Under the pieces are notes generated by a model. The model was not told the DNA's origin. It searched no databases and saw nothing but the letters and a program-made list of their open reading frames with translations. The position numbers and the translations under genes were made by a program. DNA of 64,000 bases from Ciona intestinalis (Eukaryota > Chordata > Ascidiacea > Phlebobranchia > Cionidae). The stretch covers positions 1-64,000 of the forward strand of contig NW_004191382.1 in NCBI RefSeq assembly GCF_000224145.3, given 5' to 3'. Below are positions 43,801 to 52,800 of this stretch, piece after piece (position 1 is the first letter of the stretch; each line of letters begins with the position of its first letter).

Positions 43801-46800
43801 TAATAACTTTCATTGGTCTCTTCGATTACGATAGCGAAGATTTAAACATATTTTAAAATAAAAATAAAGGTTATTCTATTTTAAAGGGTTGCACAATAGA
43901 TGCCATTTTCCTTACAACAACACAAAATACTGCGTTGGTTCAGCTGGTTAACCGCACCAGCGGTCGATGGTTTTTTGCACAAGATAGAGACCTGAGACGA
44001 CTGACAGGCGCATTTGCAGTAATTGCTGATGAAGATGGCGATATCAGAAACCTAGTATCAACGGTAAACTTAGCATATAGTAGGTTGGGGAAAGATAGGA
44101 GTCGTTTTTGGTCGATTTTGTCGTTCCATTTGGTAGTAAACAAAGAACGTTCAAAGAATTATAAAACCGTATCCTCAGCACGACTCAAATAGACCGTTGT
44201 TTAAAACACGATCAGGCTATTTAGATATTATGTGCCAAAGTGTCCCATCTTTCCCCACACCACAATATAATAATAATAATAATAATATGGGACACCCTTT
44301 TGTTCTATTTCTCGTTCCATTTGGTAGTAAACAAAGAACATTCAAAGAATTATAAAACCGTATCCTCACGACTCCCATAAAGCGTTGTTAATTGTTTAAA
44401 ACATGATCAGGTTATTTGGAAATTATGTGCTAAAGTGTCCCATCTTACCCTACAATACTATATATCTTAATTTAAATTTTGATGACAAATATATTACAGA
44501 TCTTATACAGGCAACACAACTTATCCGCTGAACAAAACGCCAATGGAACGGTCGAAATTGACAAAACTGTTGGGCTTAATACTACTTTTAGATTTTCCTA
44601 TCAAATTAAACCACCATGTAAGTTTACACTTATGTGTATAGTAGGTTGGGGGAAGATGGGACAACTTTTAACCCCATTTTCTCGTCCCATTTAGTAGTAA
44701 ACAAAGAAAATTCAAAGAATTATAAAACTATATGCCCAAGACTCCCATAGACCGTTGTTAATTGTTTAAAACACGATCAGGATGTTTGTATATTTTGTGC
44801 TAAAGGTATCCCATCTTCCCCCACCCTACTATACTATGTGTCTAGTTGTTCATAAACAAAAGTGGGGCAAAGTGGCACACGGGGCAAATTAGGAAATTAA
44901 AAAAAAACGAATTATAAACAAAACCTGTTAGGGGTTTAACAGTAAAATACAGTATAAAAAGCAGACGTCAAAAAAGACTAATGTTAATAGAAATCGGTGT
45001 TAAACGCAAAAATTATTGTCAATGTTTGGGTAATAAAATATGACCGTTCCAAATCGTGGTATTAAATCGTTAACTATTTTGATTTTTGTAATAAGAGTTA
45101 ATATGTGCTTAAGTGTCCCACATTCCCCCACTTTACTATATATAGTAGGTTGGGGTAATATGGGAAGCATTTTCATTCTCATTTATCGTCAAATTTTGTA
45201 GTAAACAAAGAACATTCGAATAATTATAAAAACCGTATCCTCACGACTCTCATTAGATCGTTATTAATTGCTTAAAACGCGATCATGATATTTGAATATT
45301 ATGTGCTGAAGGTGTCCCGTCTCCCCCACCATACTATAAGGTATTGAATAGCAAACTACCTTTTCAGCAATACAATTAACGGATGCGAGGGGCTGTATCT
45401 ACCTATCACTGCCTATTGGTGTATCTGGTACTTGTGAAGGTCATCCACTTGCTCAAACAGACAAATCGTTAAAATTTATTCAATTTGTTATTCCTGGAAA
45501 AGCAACGGTAAGGACAATTTAGTTTAGTTTACCGAGTAGATTTAGCATATAGGTCTAGTCTAGTTTTGTAGGCATATTTGTTTTATTCATTCATTCATTC
45601 ATTCATTCATTTATTCGTTCATTTATTCGTTCATTCGTTCACTCGTTCACTCGTTCACTCGTTCACTCGTTCACTCGTTCACTCCATTCGTTCATTCGTT
45701 CATTTATCCATTCATTCACGTTTTAGGTTGGAACTTGGAAATACGCCATCAATTCTAAATACAAGGATACCGTCAGTTTGTCAGTTACGTCAAGAACTCT
45801 AGAAAATGTCCAGCCAATTGTAGTTCGAACCTCAACACGCTCGACTTCAACACGAATAGCTGGACCTATTGTTATTGAAGCTACGGTTAGACACTTTTAT
45901 TTATAGTAGGTTGGGGAAACACACCTTTAGAACGTAATATCCAAATATCCTGATCATGTTTTAAACAATTAACAACGGTCTATAAGAGTCGTGAGAATAT
46001 GGTTTTATAATTCTGTAAATGTTTTATTTGTTTACTGCCAAATGGGACGAGAAATAGAATGAAAAGGTGTCCCACATTTTCCACGCTACTATATATAGTG
46101 GGGTGGGGGAAAATGGGACACCTTTAGCACAAAATATATAAATAGCCTGGTCGTGTTTTAATCAATTAACAATGGGCTATGAAAGTCGCGAGGACAAGGT
46201 TTTATAATTCTTTGAATGTTCTTTGTTTACTGCCAAATGGGACGAGAAATAGAATGAAAATGTGTCCCATCTTTTCCACGCTACTACATATGTAAGAACT
46301 CGTCAGTGCGCATAAAGTGTATGAATCACAACAACTATATTAAAACGACTATCGTACTCTCAATAAGAAATACTATACATAGTTCATTTATTGCTTAAAT
46401 GTTATTAAAATTTCAATTGTTTTGATCTGAATTGATAATGGTTTAATTCAAAACAGGTAACACATGGAGACCCGGGACCTCCTTTACTTTATTTGTCTGT
46501 GGTTGCTGTCATTGAAAAACCAGACTACACTGAAGAGCGACTTATCTTATTGGATAACGGTGCAGGTAAGAATTTGCCTTTAGCCCGTAATGGGTTCAAT
46601 GCTCGTCGCTGCTACCATTGTGAGCGTATAAGTCTTTGGGCGAGACATTTAACGGCAATTGCTCCAACCCAGTGGTGACTAAAGGGTCGTCCAAATTATC
46701 AGCCATACATAAAAAAAAACTAAATAAAATAATAATCATCCACAATCCACAAAGTTACATATACTGGGTAACACGAAGCGTATGAAACAGAACACTGTGT

Positions 46801-49800
46801 TATAACGACTGTCATTTTTGGCCACGTGAGGATAAAGAAAGTTACATTCATTTATTCATTCAGTCACGAAGTGTATGAAACAGAACACCCGTGTTATTAC
46901 GACTGACATTTTTCGAACATATGAGGATAAAGCAAGTTACATTCATTCATTTATTCATTCATTCATTCATTCATTCATTCATCCATTCATTCATTCATTC
47001 ATTCATTCATTCATTCATCCATCCATTCATCTATTCATTCATTCATCCATTCATTCATTCAACCATTCATTCATTCATTCATTCATTCATTCACCCATTC
47101 ACCCATTCACCCATTCACCCATTCACCCATTCACCCATTCAGTCAGTCACAAGGTGTATGAAACAGAACACCCGTATTATAACGACTGGCATTTTTCGAA
47201 CATACGAGGATAAAGCAAGTTACATTCATTCATTCCTTTATTTAATTTCCAAAGGAGCAGATAACACGATAAATGATGGCGTATATTCAAGAACCTTTAT
47301 TGGGTTTCGAGAAAGAGGACGCTACAGTATACAGGTAGCTACTTATTACTTAAAATATACAATGTAACCGAGACGTGTCTTTACGCAGACTTCTGTTTCT
47401 ATTTGAAGTTTAAACTTAAAAATAATTAAACATAAATGGCTCTTGTCTGCTAGGTGTAGCGACCACGCTTATTTTCTTTAAACTGAATGTAAATATGTTT
47501 TCAACTGTAATTGTGTTTTAACAACTGTTAATTTGTCGCTATATCCTGTCTTTTTGTTTAAAATATTTCTAAATCTTCGCTACCGTAATTAAAGAGACAA
47601 ATAAAGTTATTATAACATAGTACTATTTGTGGGCGTTTGTGTTCTTGGGCAAGACATTTAACGGCGATTGCTCCAACCCAGTGGTCACTAATGGGTTGTC
47701 CAAATTATCAGTCACACGTAAAAAAAATAATAAAAAATCCCCCAAAATAATCACCTACAAAGTAACATACATGGTAACCCGTAAGCTGGCACGAGCTGTT
47801 AAACCCGTGTGACTGTCGTTTTCCGGCCACGCGAGGATAAAGTAAGTTACATTCATTAAATTACATTACAGTAATATTATTTTTGTATGAATAGGTCGAA
47901 GTAAACGGTTCAATGATTTCGACCGGTTCAAAAACGTTTGGTTCTCCAGTTGCATTAATATTTGGAATACTTCAAAACAACGGTAAGTATTCTAGCGTTA
48001 CTATCTTTATATTATGTTTTAGAAATATTGTATAGTACTGTGGGGTGAGATGGGATACCTTCAGCACATAATATCCAAATATCCAGATCGTGTTTTAAAC
48101 AATTAACAACGGTCTATAGGAGTCGTAAGGACACGGTTTATAATTCTTTTGAATGTTCTTTGTACTACCAAATGGGACGAAAAAATTGAATTAAGTTTTC
48201 TGTATAGTAATCGTATAATTTTTAATATAACTTAAGCATATAATATAACATGAAGCATATGAAATTTTGAATGTTCTATGTTTACGACTTTATGGGACAA
48301 AAAATATAATGAAAAGTGTCCCACCTCACCCCGCTTTACTATATACTTGGTTCGCAGGCACTGTAACCGGTAACCGTGAGGCTGGGGAATCTTTATCAAA
48401 CGAATCAAATGAACGCGGGGTTTTCACTAGAGTTCAAACGGGCACTGGAATCGAATTTATCGGGTATAATAGGATAATGTTATTAAATTTATTTGTCTCT
48501 TTGATTACCGTAGCAAAGATTTAGAAATATTTTTAACAAGAAGACAAAATATAGCGACAAAACAACAGTTGTTAAAACACGCTTACAGTTAAAAACATAT
48601 TTACATTTATTTGGAAGAAAATAAGCGTGGTCGCCTAGCAGACAAGCGAGTCATATAAGTTTTGTAAATAAAAACAAACTATTTTCCTTGAAAAAGTCTA
48701 CACTACATTTTCCAGTTACACTATGTTTTTTCTGTCAGATAACTGTTCAAACATTGTTTATATTATGCCCGGTAATAAAAATGGGACACCTTTATCAGAT
48801 AATATCCTGGGAAGATGGGACACCTTTTTAGCACATAATATCCTGATTGTGTTTTAAACAATTAACAACGGTCTATATGTGAGTCTTGAAGATACGGTTT
48901 TATAATTCTTTTAATGTTCTTTGTTTACTACTAATGGTACAAAAAATAGTATGAAAAGGTGTCTCATTTGCCCCCACCCTACTATAGACTCATTCATTCA
49001 TTCATTCATTCATTCATTCATTCATTCATTCATTCATTCAATCATTCATTCATTCATTCATTCATTCATTCACTCATTCATTCATTCACTCATTCATTCA
49101 TTCATTCATTCACTCATTCATTCATTCATTTATTCATTCATTCACGCATTCATTCATTCATTCATCCATTCATTCATTCATTCATTCATTCAGTCAGTCA
49201 CGAGGTGTATGAAACAGAACACCCGTATTATAACGACTGTCATTTTTCTTTCATACTTGCCGATTTTATTTAATTTTTGTGTATAATAGACCTGTAACTA
49301 CTGCCCCATCTGTTCGTCCTGATGATTTGGCACCAAATCGTATCAATGACCTCACAGCGGTTCACGTTGACCCCAATGACCGAAACAGTGGGATCAGATT
49401 GTCTTTCACAGCACCAGGCGACGATGCAGATTCAGGAACAGGTAAAAATATTATTGTAATGTAATGTGGCTTTTTATTCTATTTTCTCCTCCGGTTTGGT
49501 AGTAAACAAAGAACATTCAAAGAATTATAAAACTGTATCCTCACGACTCCCATAGACCGTTGTTAATTGTTTGAAATACGATCGGGATATTTGGATAATA
49601 AAGTAAATTGGGAAAAATTGGACACTTTTTTTTATTTTTTTTTTTCGTTTAATTAGATGGTACTAGTAAACAAAGAATATTAAAATAATTATAAAACTGT
49701 ATCCTTACGACTCCCATAGACCGTTGTTTATTTTGTAAAACATGATCAGGATATTTGGATATTATAGTACTGTTGGGGAATATGGGACACCTTTAACACA

Positions 49801-52800
49801 TAATATATAAATACCTTAATCGTGTTTTAAACAATTAACAACCGTCTATGGGAGTCCCGAAGATACGGTTTTATAATTCTTTGAATTTACTTTGCATACT
49901 ACAAAAAGGGATGAGAAAACAGAATAAATGGTGTCCCATCTTTCCCTACTATATTATACCATATCACATTTTATTATTACAGCCACATCGTACAACGTAT
50001 GTTATACTTTGGGGAATCCAAACAACCTTTCAACAAATTTTGAGGAAAACATTTGCCCAGTAACTTCAATTCAACCGCAAATAGCAAATACCAGAGAAAC
50101 CTTTACTATTCCTTCACCAAACATAACGGGCATGACAGGTTCTATAAGGTAATGGATGTATGAATAAATGAATGTAACTTGCTTTGTCCTCGCGTGGCCG
50201 GAAAACGACAGTCGTTATAACACGGGTGTTCTGTTTCATACACCTCGTGCCAGCTTACGAGTTGCCAAGTATGTTACTTTGTGGGTGATTATTTTTAAGG
50301 GATTTTTTATGTATGGCAGATAATTTGGACAACCCATTATTGATCACTGTTTTGGAGTAATTTTCGTTAAGTGTTTTGCCCAAGGACACGTGCGCCCATA
50401 TAGGTAGCAGCGAAGTGCCTCGAACCCATTACCTCTAAGTTAGAGGCAGGCTAACCTTGTGAAAGGGCGCCGTTCTGTACAAGTTAAGATTCGTATCTTG
50501 TAATCAATTGCTTTTCATGCAGAATTGCCATAGCAATAATAGCGAGCGATGAGGTACCAAACAATTCTTCGGTGTCCAACATTGTTATACTACGTTTTTT
50601 CATACAACCTCCGATACCAAGTCAGTAAAGTTCATATAGTAGGGTGGGGGAAGATGGGACACCTTTTTAATCTATTTTTTCCTCTAATTTGGTAGTAAAC
50701 AAACATTCAACGATTTTTTATAAAACTTTATCCTCACGGCTCCCATAGACCGTTGTTAATTGTTTAAAACACGATCAGGATATTTGGTTATTATGTGTGA
50801 AAGGTGTCCCATCTTCCCCCACCCTATTATACATTATTTCAATATAGTAGGGTGGGAGAAGATGGGACACCCTTTTATTCTATTTTCACATCAAATTAGA
50901 TAGTAAACAAAGTACATTCAAAGAATTATAAAACCGTATCCTCACGACTCCCATATAGACCGTTGTTAATTGTTTAAAATACGATAAGAATATTTGGATA
51001 AAAGTGCAAAAGGTTTCCTAATCCCCGCAGCCTACTGTATATCATTTTTATTCGATAGCTTTACAAGTAAAAACATAATATACTTACGCACATTTTTATT
51101 TCCATTGGAAGTTTAACTTGATAAGAATAAACATAAATGGCTCGTTCGTCTGCTAGGTGTAGCAACCACGCTTTATTTCTTCCAATTAAATGTAAATATG
51201 TTTTTAACTGTAAGCGTGTTTTAACAACTGTTGTTTTGTTGCTATATCCTTTTTTTTTGTTTAAAATATTTCTATATCTTTGCTACCGTAATCTAAAAGA
51301 CAAATACAGGTATTTTTCTATTTTTTTATTAAAATACTAAAGCATTGTATTACAGAATGTCCGGATCCACCAACTCAATCAGAAAACAGTAATCGTCCAA
51401 CGTTTAGCAGCACACGTATTGTAGTTGCCGGTAGCAGCTATTACAACAATGGTACAACAGCAACATATAGATGTAAACCCGGATATGTTATGGCCCAAAG
51501 ATCTCAAAGCACTTTAATCTGCAACTTTGGGCGTTGGTCACCAAGTACTCCACCTGTTTGCATTTCGGGTATAAAGACGTTTTTGTTTATTTTAAATTGA
51601 TCATTCTGTAATATAGTGGAGTGGGATAAAATGGGACACCTTTAGCACATAATGTCCAAATATACTGATTGTGTTTTAAACAACATTTCGTAGTCCCATT
51701 TGGTAGTAAACAAAGAACATTTAAATAATTTTAAAACAGTATTCTCACGACTCCCATAAATCGTTGTTAATTGTTTAAAACACGATCAGGTTATTTGGAT
51801 CTTATGTGCAAAAGGTGTCCCATTCCCCCACCCTATTGCTATATCATTTTTATTCGATAGCTTTACAAGTAAAAACATAATATACTTACGCACATTTTTA
51901 TTTCCATTGGAAGTTTAACTTGATAAGAATTAAACATAAATGGCTCGTTCGTCTGCTAGGTGTAGCAACCACGCTTTATTTCTTCCAATTAAATGTAAAT
52001 ATGTTTTTAACTGTAAGCGTGTTTTAACAACTGTTGTTTTGTTGCTATATCCTTTTTTTTTGTTTAAAATATTTCTAAATCTTTGCTACCGTAATCGAAA
52101 AGACAAATACAGGTATTTTTCTATTTTTTTATTGAAATACTAAATCATTGTATTACAGAATGTCCTGATCCACCAACTCAATCACCAAACAGTAATCGTC
52201 CAACGTTTAGCAGCACACGTATTGTAGTTGCCGGTAGCAGCTATTACAACAATGGTACAACAGCAACGTATAGATGTAAACCCGGATATGTTATGGCCCA
52301 AGGATCTCAAAGTACTTTAATCTGCAACTTTGGGCGTTGGTCACCAAGTACTCCACCTGTTTGCACTTCGGGTATAAAAATACTTTTTCGTTTATTTTAA
52401 ATTGATCATTCTGTAATATTTTAGATTAGGAGAAAATGGGACACCTATACCACATAATGTCAAAATATACTGATCGTGTTTTAAACAACATTTCGTAGTC
52501 CCATTTGGTAGTAAACAAAGAACATTTAAATAATTTTAAAACCGTATTCTCACGACTCCCATAGATCATTGTTAATTGTTTACAACGCGATCAAGGTATT
52601 TGGATATTATGTGTTAAAGTTGTTCCCATCCTACTATATATATAGTTGGGTGGGGTAAGATAGGGCACCTTTAGCACATAACAACCAAATATCCTGATCG
52701 TGTTTTAAACAATTAACAACGGTCTATGGGAGTCGTGAGGTTACAGTTTTATATTTCTTTGAATGTTCTTTGTTTACTAACACATAAGACGAGAAAATAG

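Larger units (their letters stand above)
51060..52158 (+). repeat. 803-bp tandem duplication carrying Rep-C and a CCP exon
   Basis: Both copies share TTTTATTCGATAGCTTTACA, a Rep-C copy (51080-51310; 51885-52115) and the CCP exon. The offset 51356 to 52159 is 803 bp. Confidence 0.9.

Noticed and set aside
46875..47367. Long open frames rich in IHSF (also 45578-45802 and 48921-49286)
   Set aside because: Pure translation of ATTC microsatellites; open in several frames at once and lacking any domain.
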